Notes: generated from the letters alone by a model not told the origin. Positions 42,753-52,225 are shown, numbered from the stretch's first letter. The stretch: DNA of 64,000 bases from Marivivens donghaensis (GCF_030410045.1 NZ_JAUFRA010000007.1:234365-298364), one strand, 5' to 3'. Numbers and translations are program-made.

Positions 42753-45035
42753 ATGACTCGTTTCGCCGCCCCAATTGCCGAACAAATCTGGGATATGAAG
42801 TACCGTTTCAAGGATGCCGACGGCAAACCTTTGGATGGCACTGTTGAAGATTCGTGGCGTCGAATTGCGCGTGCTTTGGCGGCTGTCGAAAAAGACCCCA
42901 AAAAATGGGAAGATAAGTTCTACGGCGCTCTGGAAGATTTCAAATACCTGCCTGCTGGCCGCATCACCGCTGGTGCGGGCACCGCGCGCTCGGTTACTCT
43001 GTTCAACTGCTTTGTTATGGGCACTGTGCCAGATTCGATGGGCGGCATTTTCGACATGCTCAAAGAAGCGGCGCTGACCATGCAGCAGGGTGGCGGCATC
43101 GGCTACGACTTCTCGACGATTCGTCCCAAAGGCGCGCTGGTCAAAGGTGTGGCGGCTGATGCGTCTGGTCCGCTGTCGTTCATGGATGTTTGGGATGCGA
43201 TGTGCCGCACCATCATGTCCGCGGGTTCGCGCCGTGGTGCGATGATGGCGACGATGCGCTGCGACCACCCTGATATCGAACAGTTCATCACTGCGAAATC
43301 CGACCCTGCACGTCTGCGCATGTTCAACATGTCGGTTCTCGTCACCGATCCGTTCATGGAAGCGGTTAAGGCGGATAAATCGTGGGAACTGATCTACGAC
43401 GGTAAGGTCTACAAGACCGTCAACGCGCGTGATCTGTGGAACACCATCATGCAGTCGACCTACGATTACGCTGAACCCGGCGTGATCTTTATCGACCGCA
43501 TCAATGAGATGAATAACCTATCCTACTGCGAAACCATCGCAGCGACGAACCCCTGTGGTGAACAGCCGCTGCCGCCGTATGGCGCATGTCTGCTCGGTTC
43601 GATCAACATGGCGCGTCTGGTTGAGAACGCGTTCGAAAAAGACGCTCGTTTGAATGTTGAGCAGCTCGACGACCTTGTGGCGACCGCTGTGCGCATGATG
43701 GACAACGTTGTGGATGCGTCGCGCTTCCCACTTGAGGCGCAGGCCCAAGAAGCGGCGGCAAAGCGTCGTATCGGTCTGGGCGTAACGGGTCTGGCTGACG
43801 CGCTGCTGATGGTCGGTCTGGAATACGGCACCGAAGAAGCCGCCGCGCAAACCGAAGCATGGATGAAACAGATCGCTCGTGCGTCCTACCTCGCATCTGT
43901 TGAACTGGCCAAAGAGAAGGGCGCGTTCCCGCTCTTTGACAAAGACAAATACCTCGCGTCTGGTTCGCTCAAGATCATGGATCAGGACGTGAAAGACGCC
44001 ATCGCAGAGCATGGTATCCGCAACGCGCTGCTGACCTCGATCGCGCCGACAGGCACCATCTCGCTCTATGCTGGTAACGTATCGTCGGGCATCGAACCTG
44101 TGTTTGCTTACGCTTACACTCGCAAGGTTCTGCAAAAAGACGGTTCGCGCACCGAAGAAGAAGTCGTCGATTACGCGGTCAAACTCTACCGCGATAAATT
44201 CGGCGCAGACGCAGAACTGCCGAGCTATTTTGTGAACGCTCAGACGCTCGCGCCTCTGGCTCACGTGCGGATGCAGGCGGCTGCGCAGAAATGGATCGAC
44301 TCGTCGATTTCGAAAACCATCAACTGCCCCGAAGACATCGACTTTGACTCGTTCAAAGAAGTCTACATGGAAGCTTACGAGACAGGCTGTAAGGGCTGCA
44401 CCACCTACCGTCCAAACGACGTGACGGGTTCCGTTCTGTCGGTGTCTGAATCGTCGGACAAAACTCCGTCCGAGGCGCCAGAGACCACTTCGACCGATGC
44501 GGAAGTCATCTACATGTCCGAGCCGCTGGACCGTCCTGCTGCGCTGGAAGGTAACACCTACAAGGTCAAATGGCCGGATAGCGAGCATGCGATCTATATC
44601 ACCGTCAATGACGTTGTGATCGCAGGCCACCGCCGTCCGTTCGAGGTCTTCATTAACTCCAAAAACATGGAACACTTTGCATGGACCGTTGCACTGACCC
44701 GCATGGTGTCAGCTGTGTTCCGTCGCGGTGGTGATGTGTCCTTTGTGGTCGAAGAGCTGAAGGCTGTATTCGACCCACGTGGTGGCGCATGGATGAAGGG
44801 CAAATACGTTCCGTCGATCCTCGCGGCGATCGGTGGTGTGCTGGAACAGCACATGGTGGCGATTGGCTTTATCGAAGGCGAAGGCAAGCACCTCAAGGTC
44901 GATCCCCAAGCCGAAGTTATGGTCGTCGGCGAAGCCCCGCGCGGCAAACCCTGCCCATCCTGCGGTGAATACGGCATGAAGATGGAAAGCGGCTGCGCCT
45001 CGTGCACGTCGTGCGGATATTCCAAGTGCGGCTGA
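42753..45035 (+). CDS. nrdJ: Adenosylcobalamin-dependent (class II) ribonucleotide reductase
   Basis: 760 residues from MTRFAAPIAEQIWDM with an AGAGGA site upstream. Substrate-domain motifs FNCFVMGTVPDSMGGIFD, MQQGGGIGYDFSTIRPKG, the catalytic NPCGEQPLPPYGACLLGSIN, and the LTSIAPTGTISLYAGN loop. The C-terminal tail has CPSCG ... CASCTSCGYSKCG, the Cys pairs that re-reduce the active site. Uses B12 to make deoxyribonucleotides with or without oxygen. Codon use is biased like a highly expressed gene. Followed by an intrinsic terminator. Confidence 0.96.
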   Translation: MTRFAAPIAEQIWDMKYRFKDADGKPLDGTVEDSWRRIARALAAVEKDPKKWEDKFYGALEDFKYLPAGRITAGAGTARSVTLFNCFVMGTVPDSMGGIFDMLKEAALTMQQGGGIGYDFSTIRPKGALVKGVAADASGPLSFMDVWDAMCRTIMSAGSRRGAMMATMRCDHPDIEQFITAKSDPARLRMFNMSVLVTDPFMEAVKADKSWELIYDGKVYKTVNARDLWNTIMQSTYDYAEPGVIFIDRINEMNNLSYCETIAATNPCGEQPLPPYGACLLGSINMARLVENAFEKDARLNVEQLDDLVATAVRMMDNVVDASRFPLEAQAQEAAAKRRIGLGVTGLADALLMVGLEYGTEEAAAQTEAWMKQIARASYLASVELAKEKGAFPLFDKDKYLASGSLKIMDQDVKDAIAEHGIRNALLTSIAPTGTISLYAGNVSSGIEPVFAYAYTRKVLQKDGSRTEEEVVDYAVKLYRDKFGADAELPSYFVNAQTLAPLAHVRMQAAAQKWIDSSISKTINCPEDIDFDSFKEVYMEAYETGCKGCTTYRPNDVTGSVLSVSESSDKTPSEAPETTSTDAEVIYMSEPLDRPAALEGNTYKVKWPDSEHAIYITVNDVVIAGHRRPFEVFINSKNMEHFAWTVALTRMVSAVFRRGGDVSFVVEELKAVFDPRGGAWMKGKYVPSILAAIGGVLEQHMVAIGFIEGEGKHLKVDPQAEVMVVGEAPRGKPCPSCGEYGMKMESGCASCTSCGYSKCG

Positions 45036-45057
45036 TCTGCGCTATGTAGAAATAACG

Positions 45058-45084
45058 AAAGGGCGGCTGTAAGAGCCGCCCTTT
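45058..45084. terminator. Intrinsic terminator between nrdJ and rsgA
   Basis: Eleven-base stem (45058-45068 with 45074-45084), five-base loop, followed rightward by TTTTTC within the nrdJ direction. Leftward the tail is weaker but probably also ends rsgA transcripts. Confidence 0.85.
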
Positions 45085-45097
45085 TTCGTTGTGCTGA

Positions 45098-46186
45098 CTA
45101 CCGCCTGCGCCCCGACGGTTTGGTGACCTTTTTTCCGCGCGGGCCAGTTTGGACAGGCGTGTTGCTGCGGTTTTCATCTTGGAGCTTGTGCCAGCGGTCT
45201 AGGCGCGCCGCGTCGATTTCGCCGCGGGCGACGGCGGCTTGGACGGCGCAGCCTGGTTCGTGGGCGTGGGTGCAATTGCGGAAGCGGCAATTGTCGGCTT
45301 GCTCTACGATTTCGGCAAAGAGCACGTCGAGGCCGACAGACAGATCGCTGACGTGCAGGGTGCGCATGCCCGGAGTGTCGATCACCCAGCCGCCGCCCTC
45401 AATGGAATGGAGCGACCGCGAGGTCGTTGTATGGCGTCCCTTGGCATCGGATTCGCGGATGCCACCCGTGGCTTGGGCCTCATCAGGGGCTTTATTAGCG
45501 AGGGTGTTCAAGAGCGTCGATTTGCCAACGCCAGATGATCCGATCAGGGCAACCGTTTGGCCCGCACCGCACCACGGCGCGAGGACTTTGGCTGCTTCAG
45601 GGGATTTGCCGTTGACGGTGACAACGGTCAGGTCGCGTTGGATGGCTGCGGCCTCGGTCTTGTATCGGTCGAGTTCGGTGGTTTGGTCGGCCTTTGTCAG
45701 AACGATGACGGGGGTTGTACCTGCTTCGTTCGAAAGGGCCAGATACCGCTCTAACCGCGCTGGGTTAAAGTCGTCGTTGCAGGAGGTGACGATAAACAGC
45801 GTGTCCACGTTTGCGGCGATCAGCTGGTGATCGCGGCCCCCTTCGGTGCGGCGTTGAAGTAGGGAATGACGGTCAAGGCGACGCACCAAAAGCGAGGTAT
45901 CAGGTTCGACCAAGACCCAATCGCCGACCGCGAAATCAGTCGTTCGGACATTGTGGCCCAGAACCAGACGTGTGGAATCCCGCCCTGTCGTAGCGGTCAT
46001 TCGGCTGCGGTGGACGGTCGCGACGCGCATTGGCACGAGGCTAGCCTCGTCGTCGGACACTTGGTCGACATAAAACGAGGTCCACCCAAGGGCGGTCAAA
46101 CGATCAGACTGAGGTTCAGATGCAATAGTCACGGGCACTGCATGGCTAGAATTGCCGAGTGTTGCAAGTGTTTGGTGCAGCCCCAT
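45098..46186 (-). CDS. rsgA: Ribosome small-subunit-dependent GTPase A
   Basis: 362 residues. Circularly permuted GTPase: the G4-like VLTKADQ precedes the P-loop GSSGVGKSTLLN and the G3 DTPGMR. N-terminal OB fold (VGDWVLVEPD) and a C-terminal zinc finger (CRFRNCTHAHEPGC). It aids late maturation of the 30S subunit. The C-terminus ends in a Lys/Arg-rich tail. Third gene of a deoC-aldehyde dehydrogenase-rsgA run; the 25-base gap suggests shared transcription. Confidence 0.94.
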   Translation of the reverse strand: MGLHQTLATLGNSSHAVPVTIASEPQSDRLTALGWTSFYVDQVSDDEASLVPMRVATVHRSRMTATTGRDSTRLVLGHNVRTTDFAVGDWVLVEPDTSLLVRRLDRHSLLQRRTEGGRDHQLIAANVDTLFIVTSCNDDFNPARLERYLALSNEAGTTPVIVLTKADQTTELDRYKTEAAAIQRDLTVVTVNGKSPEAAKVLAPWCGAGQTVALIGSSGVGKSTLLNTLANKAPDEAQATGGIRESDAKGRHTTTSRSLHSIEGGGWVIDTPGMRTLHVSDLSVGLDVLFAEIVEQADNCRFRNCTHAHEPGCAVQAAVARGEIDAARLDRWHKLQDENRSNTPVQTGPRGKKVTKPSGRRR

Positions 46187-46211
46187 TGATCAAAGGGCTG
46201 CACCTGTGGGG

Positions 46212-48569
46212 TTATTCGCCGTAGGGCACCCAGATATTTTTGACTTGGGTCGCACGGGCGAGGAATTTGCGCCCTTGCCCTGCAGGTGATGCGAAATCAC
46301 GGGTGCCTGCGACTTCGGTCCACGTTTGTTTGAGGTTGCCGGTCGAGGCCTTTTCGACCATGGCGCAGCCGTCGGCCGTTCCGAAATACCACATCGCGGC
46401 GACTTCATCGTGTTGGGCAAGCGTTTTGGAGAGTTCCTCACGCGGGCCAGTGACGATGTTGACGACGCCAGCGGGTACGTCAGAGGTTTCGAGGATCTGG
46501 TAGAAATCTGTCGCGACAAGTGGTTGCGTCTGCGATGGCACGGCGACCACGGCGTTGCCAGTTGCGATGGCGGGCAACACGGTTGAGATAAACCCGAGCA
46601 GTGGATGACGGTCGGGGCAAGCGATCCCGATGACCCCCAAGGGTTCATTCATTGCCAATGTGACCATGCGCGACTGTGTTGAGTGAACCGCGCCGTCGAA
46701 TTTATCGGCCTGAGCCGCATACCAGAAACAACGGCGAATTGCGGCCTCGACCTCTGCCTGTGCGGTGCCTTTGTTGGCACCGAAGGACTGGAGGCGGTCC
46801 GCGAATTCACCCGCGCGGGCGGAGAGGTTTTCACCGATGTAATAGAGGACCTGCGCCCGATTGTGGCCTGTCGCCTTGCCCCAGCCAGAGGCTTTGGCGG
46901 CGGCCTCAACGGCGTTACGGATGTCCTTGCGGCTGCCAAGAGGGGCGAGGCCAACGGGGCTTTTCGGGCCAGATACGGTGTAGGAATAGCCGCTGTCCGG
47001 GCGTGCTTGTTTCCCACCGATGTAGAGCTTGGCTGTGCGGTCAATTTCGGCGGTCGTCGATAGGCCAACGGCTGCGTCCAATGCGGCGGGTGCGGGTTCC
47101 GCTTTGCCTGATTTGACCGACGCGGGTTTAAGGTAGGATAGCATCCCCTCGCGCCCCCCTTCGCGGCCAAACCCGCTTTCGCGGTAGCCGCCAAAGCCAG
47201 CTGCCGCGTCAAAGATGTTTGTCGCATTGATCCAGACAACGCCCGCTTTGACCTTCGACGTGATATCGAGGCAGAGATTGATGTTCTCCGACCAGATCGA
47301 CGCCGCGAGGCCGTAGCGCGTGTTGTTCGCCAATGCGATGGCATCATCGACCGTGCGGAAGGTGGTGAGCGTGACCACGGGGCCAAAGATTTCTTCCTCC
47401 CACAGGATCGACGCGGGTTCGACATCGGTCGCGAGGGTCGGGGGGTAGAAACAGCCCTGCGGTGCGGCGATCTGGTGTAGAACAGCACCTGCGTCTTGAC
47501 CCATTTGGACTAAATCGCGAATGCGGTCTGCCTGAACGGGATGCACAATCGCGCCGACATCTGTGTTTTTGTCGAGCGGATCACCAACGCGCAGCTTTGC
47601 CATGCGGGTTTTCAAAAGGGCCGTAAAGCGCGGGGCAACGGCCTCTGCCACGAGGATGCGGGAGCCTGCACAGCAGACCTGACCTTGGTTAAACCAGATG
47701 GCATCGACGACGCCTTCGACGGCAGCATCGAGGTCGGCATCGGCAAAGACGATAAACGGGGATTTACCGCCAAGCTCGAGGGTCAGCGCCTTGCCCGATC
47801 CAGCGATCTGGTCACGTATGATGCGGCCAACTTCGGTCGATCCCGTAAAGGCAACCTTTTGGATGTCCTTATGGCCGACAATGGCAGCACCCGTCGCGCC
47901 ATCACCTGTCACGATGTTCAGCACGCCTTTGGGCAGGCCGCATTCGGCGGCAATCTGGGCAAAGGCCAGCGCAGTTAGCGGCGTGTATTCGGCGGGTTTC
48001 AGAACGACGGTGTTCCCTGCGGCCAAGGCAGGCGCGATTTTCCATGCGAGCATCAGCAGTGGGAAGTTCCACGGGATTACCTGACCGCAAACGCCAACGG
48101 CATCCATGTTCGGGAATTCGTCTGCCAGAATTTCAGCCCAGCCCGCATGGTGGTAGAAATGACGAGCGACCAGCGGGATGTCGATATCGCGGCTTTCGCG
48201 GATCGGTTTGCCGTTGTCGATGGTTTCCAAGACGGAGAGGAACCGTGCGTGTTGCTGGATGTGACGTGCCAAGGCGTAGAGGTGTTTGGCGCGTTCATGG
48301 CCCGACAGTTTCGCCCACTTTGGTTGGGCCTTGTTCGCGGCGGCAACGGCCTTGTCCACGTCGGCACTGGTGCCTTGGGTCACGTGGGCAATGACATCAC
48401 CCGTTGCGGGGTCGGTCACGGCAAAGGTTTCGCCTACGGGCGTAAACGCGCCATCAATGAAATGGCCAAAGCCAGCCTTATGAGCGTCGAGCCATTTGCG
48501 AACGATGGATGCGTCCTCTGGAGCAGTGCCGTAGTCGAGGTCGGAAAGCAGCGGTGTAATATCGGTCAT
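46212..48569 (-). CDS. Aldehyde dehydrogenase with a degenerate second ALDH domain
   Basis: 785 residues from MTDITPLLSDLDYGTAPEDA. Residues about 20-500 are a complete ALDH: VIPWNFPLLMLAWKIAPALA, NIVTGDGATGAAIV, FTGSTEVGR, the general base Glu in LELGGKSP and the catalytic Cys in NQGQVCCAGSRI. A second, ALDH-like segment runs from about 530 to the end (IACPDRHPLLGFISTVLPA, NIVTGPREELS) but stops before any catalytic Cys domain. Doublets like this occur in alphaproteobacteria. With deoC ten bases upstream, acetaldehyde released from deoxyribose phosphate is a likely substrate. Confidence 0.87.
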   Translation of the reverse strand: MTDITPLLSDLDYGTAPEDASIVRKWLDAHKAGFGHFIDGAFTPVGETFAVTDPATGDVIAHVTQGTSADVDKAVAAANKAQPKWAKLSGHERAKHLYALARHIQQHARFLSVLETIDNGKPIRESRDIDIPLVARHFYHHAGWAEILADEFPNMDAVGVCGQVIPWNFPLLMLAWKIAPALAAGNTVVLKPAEYTPLTALAFAQIAAECGLPKGVLNIVTGDGATGAAIVGHKDIQKVAFTGSTEVGRIIRDQIAGSGKALTLELGGKSPFIVFADADLDAAVEGVVDAIWFNQGQVCCAGSRILVAEAVAPRFTALLKTRMAKLRVGDPLDKNTDVGAIVHPVQADRIRDLVQMGQDAGAVLHQIAAPQGCFYPPTLATDVEPASILWEEEIFGPVVTLTTFRTVDDAIALANNTRYGLAASIWSENINLCLDITSKVKAGVVWINATNIFDAAAGFGGYRESGFGREGGREGMLSYLKPASVKSGKAEPAPAALDAAVGLSTTAEIDRTAKLYIGGKQARPDSGYSYTVSGPKSPVGLAPLGSRKDIRNAVEAAAKASGWGKATGHNRAQVLYYIGENLSARAGEFADRLQSFGANKGTAQAEVEAAIRRCFWYAAQADKFDGAVHSTQSRMVTLAMNEPLGVIGIACPDRHPLLGFISTVLPAIATGNAVVAVPSQTQPLVATDFYQILETSDVPAGVVNIVTGPREELSKTLAQHDEVAAMWYFGTADGCAMVEKASTGNLKQTWTEVAGTRDFASPAGQGRKFLARATQVKNIWVPYGE

Positions 48570-48579
48570 CTGAACTCTC

Positions 48580-49608
48580 TTACGCGGTGGCGTGGCGGTT
48601 GGCGGCGGAATAGCGGCCTGTGACGAAGTGTTCGATCTGGCGTTCAATGTCGCCCAGCATGGAGGACGCGCCAAAGCGGAACAGATCAGGGTTTAGCCAG
48701 TCGCGGCCCATTTCCTCTTTCATTAGGATTTGCCATGCGATGGCTTCTTTGGCGGATTTGATGCCGCCCGCAGGTTTGAACCCGATTTTGAACCCAGTCT
48801 CGGCGCCGTAGTCGCGAAGCGCGCGCACCATAGTGAGTGAGACGGGCAGGGTGGCGTTCACGCCCTCTTTGCCAGTGGAGGTCTTAATGAAATCGGCACC
48901 CGCCTGCATCGCGACCATCGAGGCCGCATAGACATTGCGGAGCGTGCGCAGTTCACCCGTGGCAAGGATCGCCTTCATATGTGCAGGACCGCAGGCCTCA
49001 CGCATCGCGGCGATTTCGTCATAGAGTTCCGACCAGTTTTCTTTGAGCGCGAGTTCGCGGGAAATCACGATGTCGATTTCCTCGGCGCCTTCTTCGACCG
49101 CATAACGGATTTCAGCTAGGCGGAGGTTTAGCGGCGTGAGACCCGCAGGAAAACCAGTGGCGACGGAGGCAACAGGGATACCCGTGCCAGCGAGCGCCTC
49201 AACCGCGTGACGCACCATCGTGGGGTAGACACAGACAGCGCCTGTCGTCAGGCGCATGCCTTCCATCCCTATGGCGGTCTTAAGCTGGGGGGACAATGGC
49301 TGGGCGGCCTTTGCACACAACCTGCGCACACGTTCGCGCGTATCGTCACCAGCGAGGGTCGTCAGGTCGATCATGCGGATCGCATTCACGAGCCATGCAG
49401 CTTGATGCGCTTTCTTGACCGACCGGCGCGTCGTGAGGGACGCTGCGCGGCGTTCTGTGGCGCTCAGGTTGACGGCGTGTCCGTCGAACATGGACACATC
49501 GAGAGGGCAGCCCGCGTTTCGGTTGAACGCATGGGCCGTTTCGGTCGTTGCGGGCACTTGATGCGCGGCCTGCATGGTGGTGGCGCCTTGGCGGGCGTCT
49601 ACAGTCAT
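48580..49608 (-). CDS. deoC: Deoxyribose-phosphate aldolase (long form)
   Basis: 342 residues from MTVDARQGATTMQAAHQV, chosen because GGAG lies six bases upstream; a start at 49575 is possible. The catalytic core is clear: IDLTTLAGDDT, VCVYPTMVRHA, EEIDIVISRELAL, and the Schiff-base Lys in IKTSTGKEGVNAT, followed by GFKPAGGIKS. Longer than E. coli DeoC (259) by an N-terminal extension, normal for this group. Splits deoxyribose 5-phosphate into glyceraldehyde 3-phosphate and acetaldehyde. First gene of the deoC-ALDH pair. Confidence 0.95.
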   Translation of the reverse strand: MTVDARQGATTMQAAHQVPATTETAHAFNRNAGCPLDVSMFDGHAVNLSATERRAASLTTRRSVKKAHQAAWLVNAIRMIDLTTLAGDDTRERVRRLCAKAAQPLSPQLKTAIGMEGMRLTTGAVCVYPTMVRHAVEALAGTGIPVASVATGFPAGLTPLNLRLAEIRYAVEEGAEEIDIVISRELALKENWSELYDEIAAMREACGPAHMKAILATGELRTLRNVYAASMVAMQAGADFIKTSTGKEGVNATLPVSLTMVRALRDYGAETGFKIGFKPAGGIKSAKEAIAWQILMKEEMGRDWLNPDLFRFGASSMLGDIERQIEHFVTGRYSAANRHATA

Positions 49609-49879
49609 AGAAAGCTCCAAAACCTCTGGGCAATGTCAGGATGGTAGCCTGAATTGCGCGATGCATCCACAGGACAGACCAGACCACACGCGAAATTAAA
49701 AGTATTTTTTGATCGAAGAGTAAAATGTCGTTGGCCTGCCCTTACGTCATTAGCAAGTCACTTTGGCGCGACGGGCTGTTCGCCAAAACACAGACCCTGT
49801 TCCGCCACTGTGAATTGCCGAACCAAATGTTTCGGTTAAGTGTCCAGATCAGTCCTCACACAACTCAAGAGAGTGTATT

Positions 49880-50458
49880 ATGAAAAAGTTCCTCCTTACG
49901 TCTGCTGCGGTCTTTGGCCTTGCCACTGCTGTGGCTGCAGAGCCTGTAAATTACGTTCTGGACGCATCGCACAGCCAGATCGTTTTCTCCTATAACCACC
50001 TCGGCTTCTCGACCACGACTGGCATGTTCTCTGGCTTTGACGGCGCGATCTCGTTCGACGCAGAAAACCCTGCGGCATCGTCTGTGACCGTAGAAGTCAA
50101 AGCTGACAGCCTGATCACTGGCTGGAACGAGCGCGACGCACACTTCCTGTCTGACGATTTCTTTGGCGCGGGCGCTGCTCCGCTGATCACCTTTGCCTCG
50201 ACTGGCATCGAAGTGACTGGCGAAAACACCGGCCTCATCACTGGCGACCTGACCGTGAACGGTATCACCAAATCAGTCGTTCTGGACGCAACCATGACCC
50301 AGATGGGCGACCATCCGATGGCGAACCTACCGTGGGTTGGTTTCAACGCGACCACTACTGTTCTGCGTTCTGACTTTGATATGGGAATGTTCGCGCCTTA
50401 CGTCAGCGACGAAGTGGCAATCGAGATTTCGATCGAAGCCATGGTTCCGGCTGAATAA
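49880..50458 (+). CDS. Periplasmic YceI-family protein
   Basis: 192 residues with a signal peptide ending AVAA. The mature protein begins YVLDASHSQIVFSYNHLGFS, the YceI start, and continues with the lipocalin-like barrel (ADSLITGWNERDAHFLSDDFF, LTVNGITKSVVLDAT). YceI proteins bind isoprenoid lipids such as polyprenyl quinone precursors in the periplasm. The 271 bases upstream contain no other gene that I can support. It is convergent with a membrane-bound cytochrome that carries a second YceI domain. Confidence 0.92.
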   Translation: MKKFLLTSAAVFGLATAVAAEPVNYVLDASHSQIVFSYNHLGFSTTTGMFSGFDGAISFDAENPAASSVTVEVKADSLITGWNERDAHFLSDDFFGAGAAPLITFASTGIEVTGENTGLITGDLTVNGITKSVVLDATMTQMGDHPMANLPWVGFNATTTVLRSDFDMGMFAPYVSDEVAIEISIEAMVPAE

Positions 50459-50480
50459 TCCGAACCAAAGTGAATGCGAA

Positions 50481-50504
50481 AGCCGCCGGAGCGATCCGGC
50501 GGCT
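50481..50504. terminator. Intrinsic terminator between the two YceI genes
   Basis: Ten-base stem (50481-50490 with 50495-50504), four-base loop, followed rightward by a run of T ending at 50509. Serves mainly the plus-strand YceI gene. Confidence 0.85.
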
Positions 50505-50511
50505 TTTTTGT

Positions 50512-51690
50512 TTAGCGGGTTCGCGTCACGGTGAGGGCCACATCGACCATGACGCCAAAGCCAACCGTCGATTCATCCGTGTAGCCAGACCCCATCCCGA
50601 AATCGCGGCGATCCAGCGATGCTGTGCCTGTCATTGATGCGGCATCACCGTCGCGGTCGAGCGTGAAGTCCAGAACCACAGGGACGGTTTGACCGACCAG
50701 CGTTAGCGTCCCGCTCGCACGATGAGAGGCTCCTTCGATCTGTTCGATCTCAGCCGCAAAGACGGCAGTGGTATAGCTGGAGGTGTCAAAGAACTCCGCT
50801 CCTTTTGCTTGATCAGTGACCGTCCCGAGGGTGAGCGATGTGGTGTCAATAATGACCTCAACCTCACCGGACCCCGTGTCGTCATACAGGATCGATGCCG
50901 TCCAAGCGCCGAACTGGCCTGTCACAGGCGCCCCCATTTGAGCGACCGTAAACGTCAAAGTCCCGCTCTCTACCTGCCAATTTGCATCTGACGCAGTTTC
51001 GACAGCAATCGTTGTCGAGCCGTGCTCATGAGCAGGTTGGGTCAAAATAGGCACTGCAATGATGGCGGCCCAGAGGATCGCTGCGGGAACCATCGGAGCC
51101 AAATGGCTGCCTGATGATGCCTGCGAACCTGCAACCTTGCCTTTTGTCATCCGGGCCAGAGTGTCATCTCGGTCGATAATCGCGTGTTTCAGCGCACCTG
51201 CGATATGCGCGCCGACGGTAAGGTAGATGACAATCGCGGACAGCCCGTGAATGGACCCTGCAATATGGGCGACGGATTCGGACTTTGGAACGAACGGGAG
51301 GTCTTGCCCAAACGGCCACCAAATTGGCGCAAAGCCCGTCTCGGCCGAGTGCATAACCCAACCAGACAAAGGCATCACGAAAATCGCACCATAGAGCGCC
51401 CAATGTACGACTTCGGCCACAAAGGTTTCGGCTTTGCGTTCGGGATGCAAGGGTACGGGCTTGGGCTGGGTGAGGGCCCAGATTACGCGCAGGACTGCGA
51501 GGAGCAGAACCGCAATGCCGATGGTTTTATGAGTGGAATACAGGGTTTGCAGGAACCCCGCGGTCTCTGCGTTGCGTTCAATCGCATCCCCGATCAACCC
51601 CAGCCCAATGTCGGTAATGATTAAAAGGGCGATAGACCAATGAAAAAAACGGGCCAGCGCCCCGTAGCTACTAGACGTGTTGGAAACCAT
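50512..51690 (-). CDS. Cytochrome b561 fused to a YceI domain
   Basis: 392 residues. The N-terminal part (about 1-185) is a four-helix b561-type haem protein: FFHWSIALLIITDIGLGL with the first haem His, STHKTIGIAVLLLAVLRVIW, VVHWALYGAIFVMPLSGWVMHS, and a later GSIHGLSAIVIYLTVGAHIAGALKH with more His ligands. A linker helix (about 200-220) leads to a periplasmic YceI barrel (about 235-392). Expected to move electrons between quinol and a lipid-like partner held by the YceI domain. Both the fusion and the lone YceI gene are side by side. Confidence 0.9.
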   Translation of the reverse strand: MVSNTSSSYGALARFFHWSIALLIITDIGLGLIGDAIERNAETAGFLQTLYSTHKTIGIAVLLLAVLRVIWALTQPKPVPLHPERKAETFVAEVVHWALYGAIFVMPLSGWVMHSAETGFAPIWWPFGQDLPFVPKSESVAHIAGSIHGLSAIVIYLTVGAHIAGALKHAIIDRDDTLARMTKGKVAGSQASSGSHLAPMVPAAILWAAIIAVPILTQPAHEHGSTTIAVETASDANWQVESGTLTFTVAQMGAPVTGQFGAWTASILYDDTGSGEVEVIIDTTSLTLGTVTDQAKGAEFFDTSSYTTAVFAAEIEQIEGASHRASGTLTLVGQTVPVVLDFTLDRDGDAASMTGTASLDRRDFGMGSGYTDESTVGFGVMVDVALTVTRTR

Positions 51691-51946
51691 GATGTGAACG
51701 ATCTGTTGGAATAAGATGCGCGCAGGTTATCGTATTCGCCCGATTAAATCTTCGCACCGCTTTCCACAGGGTCTGTGCAAAATGATCGAAAGTGGGGCAG
51801 CTGCCGTGCTGCTAGGATCAAGTCATAGAATCCTGATCACAAGAAAAGGTGTATTTGACGCATGTGTCGCGCCAAAGTGCGGCTGAAAAACGGCTGCGGA
51901 CTCGCAGTGCCAATTTCTTATAGGTGTCAGTGACTTAGGAGGAAAC

Positions 51947-52021
51947 TGGCTGGGGTGGTAGGATTCGAACCTACGGTGCGCGGTACCAAAAACCGGTGCC
52001 TTACCACTTGGCTACACCCCA
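51947..52021 (-). tRNA. tRNA-Gln (UUG)
   Basis: 75 bases including an encoded CCA. Acceptor TGGGGTG pairs with CACCCCA, D stem GCC/GGC, anticodon loop TTTTGGT with TTG at the centre, T arm GTAGG-TTCGAAT-CCTAC. Position 27-43 is a C-C mismatch, an accepted variation. A CTTG-type promoter lies just upstream. Confidence 0.95.
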
Positions 52022-52033
52022 GCAGCGAGGGGG

Positions 52034-52063
52034 GTATTACAAGCTGCTGCGGGGCGGTTCAAG
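52034..52063 (-). promoter_or_regulatory. Promoter of tRNA-Gln
   Basis: On the minus strand CTTGAA (52058-52063), a 17-base spacer, then GTAATA (52035-52040), with the tRNA beginning 13 bases later. CTTG at -35 is typical of stable-RNA promoters in alphaproteobacteria. Confidence 0.6.
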
Positions 52064-52171
52064 GGGGGAGCGGCAAAAAACTGTTACTCTTTATGCATTC
52101 TTTTTAGGCCGTTGGAAAACAGGGGTGTTCGTGCGTGTTTTCGAGCCTTTGGTGACACGCTCAATACGAAA

Positions 52172-52196
52172 ACGTCCCGCCGAAGGGGCGGGACGT
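52172..52196 (-). terminator. Intrinsic terminator after the capsule co-polymerase gene
   Basis: Ten-base stem (52172-52181 with 52187-52196), five-base loop, then TTTTCG on the minus strand, 30 bases past the stop. Confidence 0.75.
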
Positions 52197-52225
52197 TCGT
52201 GGTCAGAGCGAGTCGGACACAGAAT

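Noticed and set aside
43518..44675. 385-codon frame antisense to nrdJ
   Set aside because: Shadow of a conserved coding strand; no start signal or motif.
46186..46193. TTGATCAA palindrome near the rsgA start, resembling an FNR site
   Set aside because: FNR-type sites need TTGAT-N4-ATCAA; this has no 4-base spacer.
49654..49839. 61-codon frame upstream of the YceI gene
   Set aside because: No ribosome-binding site of note, no resemblance to a known family, Cys/Arg-rich random-like composition.
51947..52021. C-C mismatch at position 27-43 of tRNA-Gln as a sign of a pseudogene
   Set aside because: All other stems, the invariant bases and the encoded CCA are intact, and a promoter is present; this position tolerates mismatch.
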